Source of the DNA: Clostridium cavendishii DSM 21758
GTDB lineage: Bacteria > Bacillota > Clostridia > Clostridiales > Clostridiaceae
Reading direction: 5' to 3'
DNA: 64,000 nt
Assembly (NCBI RefSeq): GCF_900141845.1
Contig: NZ_FQZB01000003.1
Location: forward strand, 251,709-315,708
Below the pieces are notes generated by a model. The model searched no databases, was not told where the DNA came from, and saw nothing but the letters and a program-made list of their open reading frames with translations. Within the stretch, counting starts at the first letter, position 1, and each line of letters begins with the position of its first letter. A program made the position numbers and the translations under genes. This document shows, piece after piece, positions 41,662 to 52,004 of this stretch.

Positions 41662-43263
41662 TTAAACGTCATATATTCCTATTTGTCTGACATGTTTTGT
41701 ATGAGACCATTCTTTATTATCTTTTTCTTTTATTCCTTGGATTGTAATCGGAAGCCAAGAAATTGAGAATATTAAGTATAAATATGCAATTCTATAGAAG
41801 AATCTAGCTTCTTTTTTACCTATAAATAAGTATATACCACCTATAAACAGAACAGCAACAATAACTAATAGTGTCCATGACACCCAAATTTGAACTTCTG
41901 TATTAGTAACGCTCTTTAAAACGCCATCTACATTTACTTTCCTATGAACATCTTCTATAAGATAACTTTTAACAAATGTATTATCCTTCCATATGGTTGT
42001 TAAACTTTCGCATATTTTACTTGTTGCTATGAAATTTAAAGAATATACACCTAATATAGCAAACATTTTTTTAGATATTTTTTTATCTAAAAGTAGTATT
42101 AAAGGCGTAACCATAAATTGTATAGAGCCAAATATCATAACTAATCCCATAATAGTAGTCATACCATTATTTGATTGAGATTGTGAACCAAACGCCGTAT
42201 TAATTTTTCCAACCAAATCCATAATAGTAACTATATGAGCATCATAAGCTACATTCGGATCTATCAAATAATTTACCCAGGAAACAACTTGCTTTATAGC
42301 CGGTAATATTAGCAACCCTGTTGCTATAACTAATGCAGCAAATGGCTGAATAAGATATAAAGCGCAATCAAGAGTTACAAAACTTCTTTCTTTTATAGCT
42401 TTTTTCATAAGCTTTGTGAAAAATCTTGAAGCAACATCGGCAAAACCTGACATCCATCTTTTTCTTTGATTCCACGAAGCTTTAAAAGTTAAAGGCTTTT
42501 CATCATAAATTATAGCATCATGAGCCCAACCAACTTTTTCTCCGTTTAAAACTAATTTACAACTAAACTCTAAGTCTTCAGTTAAACACGTAGCTCCCCA
42601 ACCTAATTCCTTAAGTATTCTTGTATCTACAGCGAAACCTGTTCCCCCTATTTGGTTTGTTAATCCTAAGTTTGCTCTTGATAATTGAAAGAATCTATCA
42701 ACCGACCAGAAACCTATTGAATATGATGCTGCAATCCATGAATCATCTGGATTTTTAGAATCTAGATATCCTTGAACAACTTTAAAACCTTCACACATCT
42801 TATTATTCATTTCTTTTAAAAAGTTTTGAGAAACTAAATTATCTGCATCAAATATACAAACTGCATCATACTTTTTCTCCATTTTGAATATTTTATCAAA
42901 CATCCATTCAAGGGCATAACCCTTTCCTCTTTTTTCTTTATTAAATCTTTCAAAAACCTCAGCACCATGTTCTCTTGCTATCTTTGCAGTATTATCATTA
43001 CAATTGTCTGCTATAACAAATATGTCATACATTTCTTTTGGATAATCTAACTTATTTAAACTATCTACCATATTCGCTATAACAACTTCTTCATTGTGTG
43101 CAGCAACTATCATAGCAAAACTTTTTTTAGGGTCAAATACTTTTTTATCCTTCTTTCTATAAATACCACATATTCCAAGTATGAAATAATACATACTTAA
43201 CAGTAGTACTAATATTTGAAATACAAATGTTATATCATAGATAACATAACCAAATATCTTCAT
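41662..43263 (-). CDS. Membrane-bound processive glycosyltransferase, family GT2
   Basis: A 533-residue integral membrane GT2 enzyme. One N-terminal membrane segment (about residues 10-30) precedes a cytoplasmic catalytic domain with VIADNCNDNTA, FDADN (DxD-type metal site), CLTEDLEFSCKL (TED catalytic base) and QRKRW, the Q-x2-RW motif of processive enzymes such as cellulose, hyaluronan and poly-GlcNAc synthases. About five more hydrophobic segments follow. It is therefore likely to make and export a linear polysaccharide, but no PilZ domain, deacetylase or accessory gene adjoins, so the polymer is unknown. Start ATG at 43263, 8 nt after AGGAG. Confidence 0.88.
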   Translation of the reverse strand: MKIFGYVIYDITFVFQILVLLLSMYYFILGICGIYRKKDKKVFDPKKSFAMIVAAHNEEVVIANMVDSLNKLDYPKEMYDIFVIADNCNDNTAKIAREHGAEVFERFNKEKRGKGYALEWMFDKIFKMEKKYDAVCIFDADNLVSQNFLKEMNNKMCEGFKVVQGYLDSKNPDDSWIAASYSIGFWSVDRFFQLSRANLGLTNQIGGTGFAVDTRILKELGWGATCLTEDLEFSCKLVLNGEKVGWAHDAIIYDEKPLTFKASWNQRKRWMSGFADVASRFFTKLMKKAIKERSFVTLDCALYLIQPFAALVIATGLLILPAIKQVVSWVNYLIDPNVAYDAHIVTIMDLVGKINTAFGSQSQSNNGMTTIMGLVMIFGSIQFMVTPLILLLDKKISKKMFAILGVYSLNFIATSKICESLTTIWKDNTFVKSYLIEDVHRKVNVDGVLKSVTNTEVQIWVSWTLLVIVAVLFIGGIYLFIGKKEARFFYRIAYLYLIFSISWLPITIQGIKEKDNKEWSHTKHVRQIGIYDV

Positions 43264-43535
43264 CTTATTCACTCCTAAATCAGGACTTTAGAATTGTCCT
43301 TTTGTTATAAATAATACTAACTAAATTAAACTCATTTTATGTATAAAACTTCGTTTAGCACCTACTATACTATATTTCATTCTAAAAAAAAAATCAAGTA
43401 TAAACATATTTGTATATTTTTCATTATTTTTAAAGATTAACGATTTTTAATATTCTTACAGAAATATTAGTGAGTATTCTATTTTAAATTATTATATATA
43501 TTGCAATTAAAAATGTAAATTTATATTTACACTTG

Positions 43536-43823
43536 TTAAACGCAAAATAAAACTATTTTTAATTTGTAGAAAATATATATTATTAAAATTTGAAAAATTA
43601 AAATTGAGGGAATACCATATTTGAAATACCAATGTTTAGTCTTATGTCTAAATATTTTCATAGATGCTATAGTGCCTATACTTCCTCCTAAAATTGAAAA
43701 GATAAAAAACTTCTTTTCTGGAATTCTCCATTTTTTATTACGCGCTCTTTTCTTGTCAGAATAAATTAAATAAAAAGTATATGAGTTTATAATTATAATA
43801 TATCCAATAAAATAATTTAACAT
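43536..43823 (-). CDS. DUF1294 family membrane protein
   Basis: A 95-residue protein with three hydrophobic segments (about 3-20, 42-58, 70-88) and the family pattern YSDKKRARNKKWRIPEKKFFIFSILGGSIG...MKIFRHKTKHWYFKYGIP. DUF1294 proteins are small membrane proteins of unknown function. It lies 34 bp after the DHH phosphoesterase gene and is probably cotranscribed with it. The 260 bp further downstream, up to the glycosyltransferase, hold no clear element. Confidence 0.85.
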   Translation of the reverse strand: MLNYFIGYIIIINSYTFYLIYSDKKRARNKKWRIPEKKFFIFSILGGSIGTIASMKIFRHKTKHWYFKYGIPSILIFQILIIYIFYKLKIVLFCV

Positions 43824-43857
43824 TTATTTTTCCTCTTACTTAAACAAATTTACTAAT

Positions 43858-44859
43858 TTAAATTATATCTTTTTTCTCGTCACTTTCATACTTATCTATA
43901 GTTTCTAAAAACTTGTATTGAATAAATGTATCTACTTCTCCAATTATGTGACACATATTTTTTTTAGGTATTACACCTCCAGCCATTGTTTTATGTCCTC
44001 CGCCATTACCATATCCACTTATTGCTTCATTGATTATTTTTCCTGCATCTAAATTTTCACTTTCATTTCTAACCGAAAACTTTAATTTATTTTCTTTTTC
44101 ACAATATACAACTACAAAATCAATTTCTTTAAGACTTAAAATAAAATCTGAAATACAAGCTAAAAGCACATCTGGACAATCAAAGCCTATATTTACAAAA
44201 CCTATGTTTCTGTATATTTTTATATTTTGAATAGCATTTCCATAAGCATTTAAATCTGAAAATTCTAAAGTATTTTTTTGTATCTTTGAAATCTTCTTTT
44301 TATCTGCTCTTTTATATAAGTAATAAAACATATCTATATCTAAATCACTAACACCTCTTGATAAATCTAAAGTATCCATTTTAATACCATATAATAAAGC
44401 CGTAGCTGTATCTTCATCTATCCCTATATTATTTTCTATAAAATAGCTTGCTAATATACTTGAACAAGCTCCTATATTATCTCGTATATCTTTAAATTTA
44501 TATTTATTATTCACAAAAACAGGATGATGATCTATACATGCTACCTCATCACCAATAAAATCAGTTATGTTAGAATTATATTTTTGTGAATCTACCAGTA
44601 TTATGTAATCATCTTTACTCATATAATCTATACTTTCAATAAATGTTATATCTATATTTAATAACTCTATCATTCTAAGTGTACTATACTTTTCTATTTC
44701 TCCTTTATAGCATATAGTAGCATCAATTCCTTTTCTATCTAAAAGTTTTTTAAGTGCAAAAGCTGTTGCTATTGCATCTGGATCTGGAGAATTATGAGTT
44801 TGTATAAATATTTTTCTATTTCCTCTTAAAATATTAATTAATTGATTTAACTTTGTCAT
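43858..44859 (-). CDS. DHH/DHHA1 family phosphoesterase (NrnA-like)
   Basis: A 333-residue protein with DHH-family motifs: IFIQTHNSPDPDAIATAFAL (motif I), ILVDSQ (motif II), CIDHHPVF (DHH), and the C-terminal DHHA1 loop GYGNGGGHKTMAGGVIP. This architecture is that of NrnA-type oligoribonucleases and nucleotide phosphatases, which degrade nanoRNA, pAp or linear dinucleotides such as pGpG. NTHNSPDPD in place of the usual H.nPDgDa is a normal variation. No membrane or GGDEF domain, so it is not a GdpP. Exact substrate unknown. Confidence 0.85.
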   Translation of the reverse strand: MTKLNQLINILRGNRKIFIQTHNSPDPDAIATAFALKKLLDRKGIDATICYKGEIEKYSTLRMIELLNIDITFIESIDYMSKDDYIILVDSQKYNSNITDFIGDEVACIDHHPVFVNNKYKFKDIRDNIGACSSILASYFIENNIGIDEDTATALLYGIKMDTLDLSRGVSDLDIDMFYYLYKRADKKKISKIQKNTLEFSDLNAYGNAIQNIKIYRNIGFVNIGFDCPDVLLACISDFILSLKEIDFVVVYCEKENKLKFSVRNESENLDAGKIINEAISGYGNGGGHKTMAGGVIPKKNMCHIIGEVDTFIQYKFLETIDKYESDEKKDII

Positions 44860-45030
44860 ACAATCAATCTCCTTAGTATTTTTTAACCCTTATTACATAT
44901 ATTAACACATTGTTAAAAGTTTATAAAGTAGTTTTAACATTCTATATTTATTTAATAATTTTATTAAAAATTCATATTTTAGAAAAAATTATTATTCCTA
45001 CACAACGTCTTTATTAAATTACTTTTGAAA

Positions 45031-45504
45031 TTAATTTAAATTTATATGACAATATCCTTCTGGATTTTTCTTTAAATATTTTTGGTGATATTCCTCAGCA
45101 ACATAATAACACTCCAATTTTTCTACTTCAGTAACTATTTGACTATCGTATTTTTTTTGTTCTTCATTTCTGCTCTCTATAATTAAATTTTTATCTTCAG
45201 TATCTATAAAATATATTCCTGTTCTATATTGATGACCTATATCCGGACCCTGTCTATTTAATACAGTTGGTTCAACTATCTCCCAATATTTATTTAAAAG
45301 CTCCTTTAAGCTTATTTGATTTTCATCATATTCAACATAAACAGCTTCTGCATAACCTGTCATTCCTGTACAAACTTCCTTATAACTAGGATTTTTTGTA
45401 ATTCCATTTGCATAACCTACATTTGTTTTCACAACACCTTTAATTCTTGAAATATATTCTTCAACACCCCAGAAACAACCACCTGCTAAAACTATTTTTT
45501 TCAT
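45031..45504 (-). CDS. msrA: Peptide methionine sulfoxide reductase MsrA
   Basis: Reduces methionine-S-sulfoxide in proteins. The 157-residue enzyme begins MKKIVLAGGCFWGVEEYISRIKGV with the catalytic Cys10 in GCFWG; GYANG, TGYAEAVYVEYD and the GPDIGHQYRTGIYF motif (His-Gln-Tyr) are present. No fused MsrB domain. Monocistronic. Confidence 0.96.
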   Translation of the reverse strand: MKKIVLAGGCFWGVEEYISRIKGVVKTNVGYANGITKNPSYKEVCTGMTGYAEAVYVEYDENQISLKELLNKYWEIVEPTVLNRQGPDIGHQYRTGIYFIDTEDKNLIIESRNEEQKKYDSQIVTEVEKLECYYVAEEYHQKYLKKNPEGYCHINLN

Positions 45505-45662
45505 AAAAACTTCCCTCCTAAATTTCTTTATTAATATTTTACCAAAGCAATTTATATATTCAATATTATCATTAACTTAATTTATATATTTTAGGCATAT
45601 AAAAAAATAATAGATGAATATATTGCTTTATTATTTTAGGAAATATGCCTTATTTTAAAAAT

Positions 45663-45740
45663 AAAAAAAACTAGAACTTAAATGAACTGCTCCATGTCTA
45701 CTTGACATGAAGCAGTTCGCTTAAATTCCTCTAGTTTTTT
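45663..45740 (-). terminator. Long terminator of the ilv-leu operon
   Basis: An interrupted hairpin of about 75 nt. The outer arms AAAAACTAGA / CTAGTTTTT and the inner arms GAACTGCTCCATGTC / GACATGAAGCAGTTC enclose a small loop, followed on the minus strand by TTTTTTTTATTTTT. It starts 4 bp past the ilvC stop. Confidence 0.85.
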
Positions 45741-45744
45741 AAAT

Positions 45745-46749
45745 TTAATTTATTGATTTTGTATTTATCCAAGACATCATCTCTCTAAGTTCTTTTCCTA
45801 CCTTTTCTATTTGATGTTCTCTTTCCATTTTCTTTATAGCATTAAAACTAGGCCTTCCTGCTTGATTTTCAAGTATCCAGTTTCTAGCAAATGTACCATC
45901 TTGTATTTCTGTTAGTACCTTTTTCATTTCTTTCTTAGTTTCATCTGTAACAATTCTCTTACCAACTGAATAATCCCCATACTCTGCTGTATCACTTATA
46001 GAATATCTCATAAGACTCATTCCACCTTGATACATAAGATCCACTATTAATTTCATCTCATGAAGACATTCAAAATATGCATTTTCTGGAGCATACCCTC
46101 CTTCTACTAAGGTTTCAAAGCCTGCTTTTATAAGTGCACTAACTCCACCACATAAAACAGCTTGTTCTCCAAATAAATCTGTTTCTGTTTCATCTTTAAA
46201 TGTAGTTTCTAGTATTCCCGCTCTAGCTCCACCTATACCATTTGTATATGCTAAAGCTAAATCTTTTGCTTTCCCTGTATAATCATTATGAACCGCTATT
46301 AGACAAGGAACCCCTGACCCTTCAGTATATGTTCTTCTAACCATGTGCCCTGGTCCTTTAGGCGCTACCATAAACACATCAACATTTGATGGTGGCACAA
46401 TTTGACCATAGTGAATATTAAATCCATGGGCAAATACTAAAGCCTTTCCTTCACATAAATATGGCGCTATTTCTTCTCTATAAACCTTTGCTTGCTTTTC
46501 ATCTGGTAATAATATCATTATTATATCAGAATTCTTTACAGCATCTGCTACTAATGCCACATTAAGTCCAGCTTCCTTTGCTTTCTCAAAGGATTTACTT
46601 CCTTCATAAAGACCTACAATAACATCAACTCCACTTTCATGTAAATTTAATGCGTGCGCATGTCCTTGGCTACCATAACCTATTATAGCTACCTTTTTTC
46701 CTTTTAAAAGTTCTAAATTTGTGTCCTTTTCATAATACATTTTTGCCAT
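45745..46749 (-). CDS. ilvC: Ketol-acid reductoisomerase
   Basis: Converts acetohydroxy acids to dihydroxy acids with NADPH in valine and isoleucine synthesis. The 334-residue class I enzyme has the Rossmann loop GYGSQGHAHALNL (about residues 24-36), MVAPKGPGHMVRRTY, and the C-terminal knotted domain with DLFGEQAVLCGG and SDTAEYGDYSVGKRIV. Last gene of the operon, followed by a strong terminator. The ATG is preceded by GGGGG. Confidence 0.98.
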   Translation of the reverse strand: MAKMYYEKDTNLELLKGKKVAIIGYGSQGHAHALNLHESGVDVIVGLYEGSKSFEKAKEAGLNVALVADAVKNSDIIMILLPDEKQAKVYREEIAPYLCEGKALVFAHGFNIHYGQIVPPSNVDVFMVAPKGPGHMVRRTYTEGSGVPCLIAVHNDYTGKAKDLALAYTNGIGGARAGILETTFKDETETDLFGEQAVLCGGVSALIKAGFETLVEGGYAPENAYFECLHEMKLIVDLMYQGGMSLMRYSISDTAEYGDYSVGKRIVTDETKKEMKKVLTEIQDGTFARNWILENQAGRPSFNAIKKMEREHQIEKVGKELREMMSWINTKSIN

Positions 46750-46862
46750 TTTTTTAATCCCCCTTTTTATTTGTAAACTTTAAGAAATCTTTAAAATATA
46801 TAATTATTAAAATATTTATTTTAAAGTTCTTAAAAATCTTACTAACTATTTTCATTAACTTC

Positions 46863-48563
46863 CTACTCACTTACATTCGCAGAAGCAAGCTCCATTATAT
46901 CTTTTTCACATATAACTTTAGATATTGGTTCTCCTGGTGCAACCATTGGAAATACCTTTTTATCTTCGTTAATTATATAATCTATAAGAACAGGGCGCTT
47001 ACATCCAATAGCCTCTCTTAATACACCATCCAGTTCCTCTTTATACTCCACCCTATATCCTTTAAGTCCATAAGCTTCTGCAAGTTTTACAAAATTCGTT
47101 TCTCTATTTAATGTAGTATGTGAGTACCTTTCTTCATAAAAAAAGTTTTGCCATTGTCTTACCATCCCTAAAGAATTATTGTTCATTACTATTATTACTA
47201 TAGGTAATTTATTTGAAACAATCGTGGCCAATTCATTACAATTCATTCCAAAACTTCCATCCCCAGATATATCTACAACAAGTTTATCTTTATTAGCAAA
47301 CTGTGAACCTATAGCCGCTCCTAATCCATATCCCATCGTACCAAGACCTCCAGAGGATATATAAGTCCGTGGATATTTAAAATTATAATAAAGTGCAGCC
47401 CACATTTGATGTTGTCCTACATCAGTTGTCATTATTAAATTTCCATTGGTTATTTCATTTAATTTTTGAAAGAGAAATTGAGGTGTTAAAGCTTCTTCTT
47501 GCCTATCCACTATAGCTTTTTGTTTTTTCAAAAAGCTCATGGTATCTAGCCACTCTAGATTATTCTTTTCATTTATTAAAGGTATCAATTTACTAAGTAC
47601 CAACTTAATATCTCCAATTATATAAGAATCAACCTTTATATTCTTATTTATTTCAGCTGGATCTACATCAATATGAACTATTTTTGCGTTCTCAATATGC
47701 TCTCTATCACTAAGAACTCTATCACTAAATCTTGTTCCTATTGCTATAAGCAAATCACATTTGGTAGCAAGTAAATTTGAAGCCTTAGTTCCATGCATAC
47801 CTATCATACCTGTATATAAATTATCATTAGAATCGTATGCTCCTATTCCCATAAGTGACGTTGTAATTGGCGCATTTATCTTATTTACTAATTGCTTTAA
47901 TTCATTTTCTGAACTAGAAGCTATTACGCCACCCCCTGCAAATATAAATGGTCTTTCACTTTGATTTATGAGCTTTGCTACCTTTTCTAACGCCTCTCTT
48001 GTTATATACTTATTTTTTCTTTTAGGTTCAACAGGTTCTTGATGTTCATATATAGCAGTTTGCCCTGTAATGTCCTTAGGTATATCTATAAGAACAGGTC
48101 CTGGCCTACCTTCCTTAGCTATATAAAAGGCTTCCCTTATAATATCAGGTAGTTTATTAATATCTTTAACCATATAATTATGCTTTGTTATAGGCATAGT
48201 TATACCTGAAATATCAACTTCCTGAAAACTGTCCTTTCCTAAAAGTGGCATAGTAACATTTCCTGTAATAGCTACTAAAGGAATGGAATCCATGTATGCA
48301 GTAGCTATTCCTGTAACCAAATTTGTAGCTCCTGGTCCAGAAGTTGCAAGACAAACTCCAACTTTTCCACTAGATCTAGCATAGCCATCTGCCGCATGAG
48401 CTGCCCCTTGCTCATGACAAGTCAAAACATGAGTTATCTTATCTTGATATTTATAAAGCGCATCATAAATGTTTAAAACTGCACCTCCTGGATATCCAAA
48501 TATAGTATCAACACCTTGTTCTAACAAACAATTAATTAATATCTCAGCTCCATTTAAAAGCAT
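46863..48563 (-). CDS. ilvB: Acetolactate synthase, large subunit
   Basis: TPP-dependent condensation of pyruvate with pyruvate or 2-oxobutyrate. The 566-residue protein has the catalytic Glu in VLTCHEQGAAHAADGYARSSG, the FAD-region GMIGMHGTKASN, and the C-terminal TPP/Mg motif GDGSFGMNCNELATIVSNKLPIVIIVMNN. It works with the regulatory subunit encoded by the first gene of the operon (54914-55441). It is anabolic IlvB, judged by the operon, the FAD features and the separate small subunit. Confidence 0.97.
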   Translation of the reverse strand: MLLNGAEILINCLLEQGVDTIFGYPGGAVLNIYDALYKYQDKITHVLTCHEQGAAHAADGYARSSGKVGVCLATSGPGATNLVTGIATAYMDSIPLVAITGNVTMPLLGKDSFQEVDISGITMPITKHNYMVKDINKLPDIIREAFYIAKEGRPGPVLIDIPKDITGQTAIYEHQEPVEPKRKNKYITREALEKVAKLINQSERPFIFAGGGVIASSSENELKQLVNKINAPITTSLMGIGAYDSNDNLYTGMIGMHGTKASNLLATKCDLLIAIGTRFSDRVLSDREHIENAKIVHIDVDPAEINKNIKVDSYIIGDIKLVLSKLIPLINEKNNLEWLDTMSFLKKQKAIVDRQEEALTPQFLFQKLNEITNGNLIMTTDVGQHQMWAALYYNFKYPRTYISSGGLGTMGYGLGAAIGSQFANKDKLVVDISGDGSFGMNCNELATIVSNKLPIVIIVMNNNSLGMVRQWQNFFYEERYSHTTLNRETNFVKLAEAYGLKGYRVEYKEELDGVLREAIGCKRPVLIDYIINEDKKVFPMVAPGEPISKVICEKDIMELASANVSE

Positions 48564-48717
48564 TTTTTATACCCCCTTTTTTATAATTTTTAATTATTGT
48601 TTATTGCTATTTAAGTTATTTCTTTTTATTTATAACCATCAATAAAAGTTGATAGCTAAGCCTAATTTTTTAAAATAATTTTATAAAACACTTTCAATCC
48701 TCCACCCAAGTTTGCAA

Positions 48718-50376
48718 CTATTTTAAAACTGCCCCAAAATTAGCTGAACTTACAAGCCTTGAATATCTTGCTAAATACCCTTCTTTTATTTTAGGTTCTA
48801 AAGGCTTAAAACTCTTTCTTCTTACATTGAGTTCTTCTTCCGAAACCAATAATTCTAGTTTACATTCATTTATATTTATAGAAATTATGTCCCCCTCTTC
48901 TACTAAAGCTATAATCCCTCCTTCAGCAGCTTCTGGTGATACATGTCCTATGGAAGCACCTTTAGTTGCCCCTGAAAATCTTCCATCTGTTATAAGTGCC
49001 ACATATTTATCTAACCCCATCCCTGCAATAGCAGAAGTTGGAGAAAGCATTTCCCTCATACCTGGACCACCCTTTGGTCCCTCATATCTTATAACCACAA
49101 CATCGCCCTTATTTATCTTCTTTTCATATATAGCTTTAATTGCATCTTCCTCTGAATTAAATACTCTTGCTGGCCCTTGATGTACATACATCTCCTTTAA
49201 TACCGCTGACTTCTTAACTACTGCTCCATCTAATGCTAGATTTCCTCTTAAAACAGCTAATCCACCATAATTACTATAAGGTTCTTCTACTTCTTTTATT
49301 ACGCTTCTATCTAAAACCTTAGCATTTTTTATATTAGCAGCGTGGGTTCTACTAGTTGCAGTTATACAATTTAAATCTAGGAGATTAAGTTTAGATAATT
49401 CCTTAATCACTGCACTTATTCCACCAGCTCTATAAAGGTCTTCTATATGGTGTTTTCCTGCTGGTGATAATTTACAAATATTCGGTGTAGAATTGCTTAT
49501 TTCATTTATCATATCTAAATTAAATTCTACTTTAGCTTCATTTGCTATAGCAGCTAAATGTAAGACACTATTAGTTGAACATCCAAGTGCCATATCTACA
49601 GTTAAAGCATTCCTTATACTTTTTTCATTTATAATGTCTCTTGGTTTAATATCTTTTTCAACAAGTTTCATTACTGACATACCTGCATGCTTTGCAAGTA
49701 TTATTCTTTCAGAATATACAGCTGGTATAGTTCCATTACCAGGTAAAGCTATTCCTAAAACTTCTGATAAACAGTTCATTGAATTTGCAGTAAACATCCC
49801 TGAACAAGAACCACAAGTTGGACATGATTTATTTTCTATATCTTTTAATTCCTCTAAACTTATTTTATTTGCAGTATATCCTCCTACTGCTTCAAACACA
49901 GTAGATAAACTTGCTGCCTCTCCATTAACTTTTCCAGAAAGCATAGCTCCTCCAGAAACTAATACAGTTGGAACATTTACCCTAAGAGCCCCCATAATAA
50001 CCCCTGGAACTATCTTGTCACAATTAGGAATAATAACTAATCCATCAAAACAATGAGCTTTCACCATACACTCTACAGAATCAGCTATAATTTCCCTTGT
50101 TGCTAAAGAGTATTTCATTCCTTCATGCCCCATAGCTATACCATCACAAACTCCTATTACAGGAAAGACTATAGGTGTACCTCCAGCCATTAAAACCCCC
50201 TTTTTAACAGCTTCAGTTATTTTATCTAGATTAATATGACCTGGTATAATATCATTTTGAGAACTAACAACACCTATTAATGGTCTTTTTAATTCTTCAT
50301 CAGAAAAACCAGCTGCTTTAAGGAGTGATCTATGAGGTGCTCTATCCACACCATTTTTTATCAAATCACTTTTCAT
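48718..50376 (-). CDS. ilvD: Dihydroxy-acid dehydratase
   Basis: Dehydrates dihydroxy acids to 2-keto acids, the last shared step before transamination. The 552-residue protein contains the Fe-S cysteines in NCDKIVPG and TCGSCSGMFTANSMNCL, CDGIAMGHEGM, and TDGRFSGATKG near the C-terminus. Full length. It lies 154 bp upstream of ilvB; that gap holds nothing that clearly ends transcription. Confidence 0.97.
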   Translation of the reverse strand: MKSDLIKNGVDRAPHRSLLKAAGFSDEELKRPLIGVVSSQNDIIPGHINLDKITEAVKKGVLMAGGTPIVFPVIGVCDGIAMGHEGMKYSLATREIIADSVECMVKAHCFDGLVIIPNCDKIVPGVIMGALRVNVPTVLVSGGAMLSGKVNGEAASLSTVFEAVGGYTANKISLEELKDIENKSCPTCGSCSGMFTANSMNCLSEVLGIALPGNGTIPAVYSERIILAKHAGMSVMKLVEKDIKPRDIINEKSIRNALTVDMALGCSTNSVLHLAAIANEAKVEFNLDMINEISNSTPNICKLSPAGKHHIEDLYRAGGISAVIKELSKLNLLDLNCITATSRTHAANIKNAKVLDRSVIKEVEEPYSNYGGLAVLRGNLALDGAVVKKSAVLKEMYVHQGPARVFNSEEDAIKAIYEKKINKGDVVVIRYEGPKGGPGMREMLSPTSAIAGMGLDKYVALITDGRFSGATKGASIGHVSPEAAEGGIIALVEEGDIISININECKLELLVSEEELNVRRKSFKPLEPKIKEGYLARYSRLVSSANFGAVLK

Positions 50377-50413
50377 GTTAAACTCACTTCCTTCTTTAAA
50401 CCCTAATTTTATT

Positions 50414-51484
50414 TTAGATTCTTTCTACAACTAAATCCCCCATTTGTTTAGTTGATGTAATCTTCATACCTTCACTCATTATATCCCCAGTCCTATATCC
50501 CTCTTCTAACACTTTAATAACAGCATTTTCAATTACCTTAGCTTCTTCTTCTAATTTAAAACTATATCTAAGCATCATAGCTGCTGATAATATTGTAGCT
50601 AATGGATTGGCAATTCCCTTACCAGCTATATCTGGCGCACTACCATGAATAGGTTCATACATACCAAAACTATTCTCTCCAAGACTTGCTGATGGAAGCA
50701 TTCCTATAGAACCAGTTATCATAGATGCTTCATCTGATAATATATCCCCAAACATATTACTAGTTACTATTACATCAAATTGTCTTGGATCTTTCACAAG
50801 TTGCATTGTTGCATTATCTATATATAAGTGATTAAGTTCCACCTCTTTGTAATCCTCAGCGACCTCTGAAACAACTCTTCTCCAAAGTCTGGAACTCTCT
50901 AATATATTAGCTTTATCAACACTTGTAACCTTTTTATTTCTTTGCATAGCTATTTCAAATGCTATCTTTGCAATTCTTCTTACTTCTGAAGTACTATATT
51001 TTTCAGTATCATAAGCTATTTCCTCATCATCAATCTTCTCTAATTTTCTCTCACCAAAATATATACCCCCAGTTAACTCCCTAACTACACTTATGTCTAT
51101 TCCGTCTCCAATTATAGAATCTTTAAGTGGAGATGCGTTTCTAAGAGGTGCATATAAAAGGGCTGGTCTTAAATTGCAATATAAATTCAAACCTCCTCGA
51201 AGTCCTAAAAGTGCTTGTTCTGGTCTTACTTCTGCTGAAGGATTATCCCACTTGGGACCACCTACTGCACCAAGTAATACAGCTTGTGAATTTCTACACA
51301 CATTAAGGGTTTCTTCTGGTAATGGATTGCCAGTTTTATCTATAGCTATTCCACCTGCAAGTACATATTGATAGTTAAATTTATGATTATACCTTTCCTC
51401 TATTTTACTTAAAACCTTTATTGTTTCATCAACAACCTCTGGTCCTATTCCATCTCCTTTTATTACTGCTACTTTAAAATCCAT
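50414..51484 (-). CDS. leuB: 3-isopropylmalate dehydrogenase
   Basis: Oxidative decarboxylation of 3-isopropylmalate; the same enzyme can act on 3-methylmalate in the citramalate route to isoleucine. The 356-residue protein has GDGIGPEVVDETI, VRELTGGIYFGE, VTSNMFGDILSDEASMITGSIGMLPSASLG, and EPIHGSAPDIAGKGIANPLATILSAAMML. All substrate residues look standard. Confidence 0.97.
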   Translation of the reverse strand: MDFKVAVIKGDGIGPEVVDETIKVLSKIEERYNHKFNYQYVLAGGIAIDKTGNPLPEETLNVCRNSQAVLLGAVGGPKWDNPSAEVRPEQALLGLRGGLNLYCNLRPALLYAPLRNASPLKDSIIGDGIDISVVRELTGGIYFGERKLEKIDDEEIAYDTEKYSTSEVRRIAKIAFEIAMQRNKKVTSVDKANILESSRLWRRVVSEVAEDYKEVELNHLYIDNATMQLVKDPRQFDVIVTSNMFGDILSDEASMITGSIGMLPSASLGENSFGMYEPIHGSAPDIAGKGIANPLATILSAAMMLRYSFKLEEEAKVIENAVIKVLEEGYRTGDIMSEGMKITSTKQMGDLVVERI

Positions 51485-51508
51485 ACTAATTCCCCCACGT
51501 TTAAATTA

Positions 51509-52000
51509 TTATTTTTTTGAATTTTTTATATATTCTATTAGCCCATTATTATTTATAATTTGTTGCATAAATTCTGGAAAAGGTTCTCCTTGATAACTTT
51601 CACTTTTTGTAATATTCTCTATTAACCCAGTTGAAAAATCTATTTGAAGTTCATCTCCTGCATCTATTGCCCTTACAGCCTCTTCACATTCTAAAATAGG
51701 AAGTCCTATATTAATTGCATTTCTATAAAATATTCTTGCAAATGTAGACGCTATAACACAACTTATTCCACTTTCCTTAATAGCTATCGGCGCATGTTCT
51801 CTAGAGGAACCACATCCAAAGTTTTTGTCTGCAACTATTATATCCTTAGGTTTAACGTTCTTAACAAAATCAATATCTATATCTTCCATGCAGTGACCTG
51901 CAAGTTCCTTTGGATCTGATGTATTTAAATATCTAGCAGGAATTATAACATCTGTATCTACATTGTCTCCATATTTAAAAACTCTACCTTTTACTTTCAT
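51509..52000 (-). CDS. leuD: 3-isopropylmalate dehydratase, small subunit
   Basis: The swivel domain of the aconitase-type isomerase LeuCD, also citraconate/2-methylmalate hydratase in the citramalate pathway. The 163-residue protein shows VKGRVFKYGDNVDTDVIIPARYL, FGCGSSREHAPIAIKESG and FYRNAINIGLPIL. It starts 4 bp after the leuC stop. This short form (about 160 residues) is the type found in clostridia and archaea. Confidence 0.97.
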   Translation of the reverse strand: MKVKGRVFKYGDNVDTDVIIPARYLNTSDPKELAGHCMEDIDIDFVKNVKPKDIIVADKNFGCGSSREHAPIAIKESGISCVIASTFARIFYRNAINIGLPILECEEAVRAIDAGDELQIDFSTGLIENITKSESYQGEPFPEFMQQIINNNGLIEYIKNSKK

Positions 52001-52004
52001 AACT

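Noticed and set aside
44898..44912. Rex-like site upstream of the DHH phosphoesterase gene
   Set aside because: TTAACA-CAT-TGTTAA has the half-sites in the opposite orientation from the Rex consensus and a 3-base spacer.
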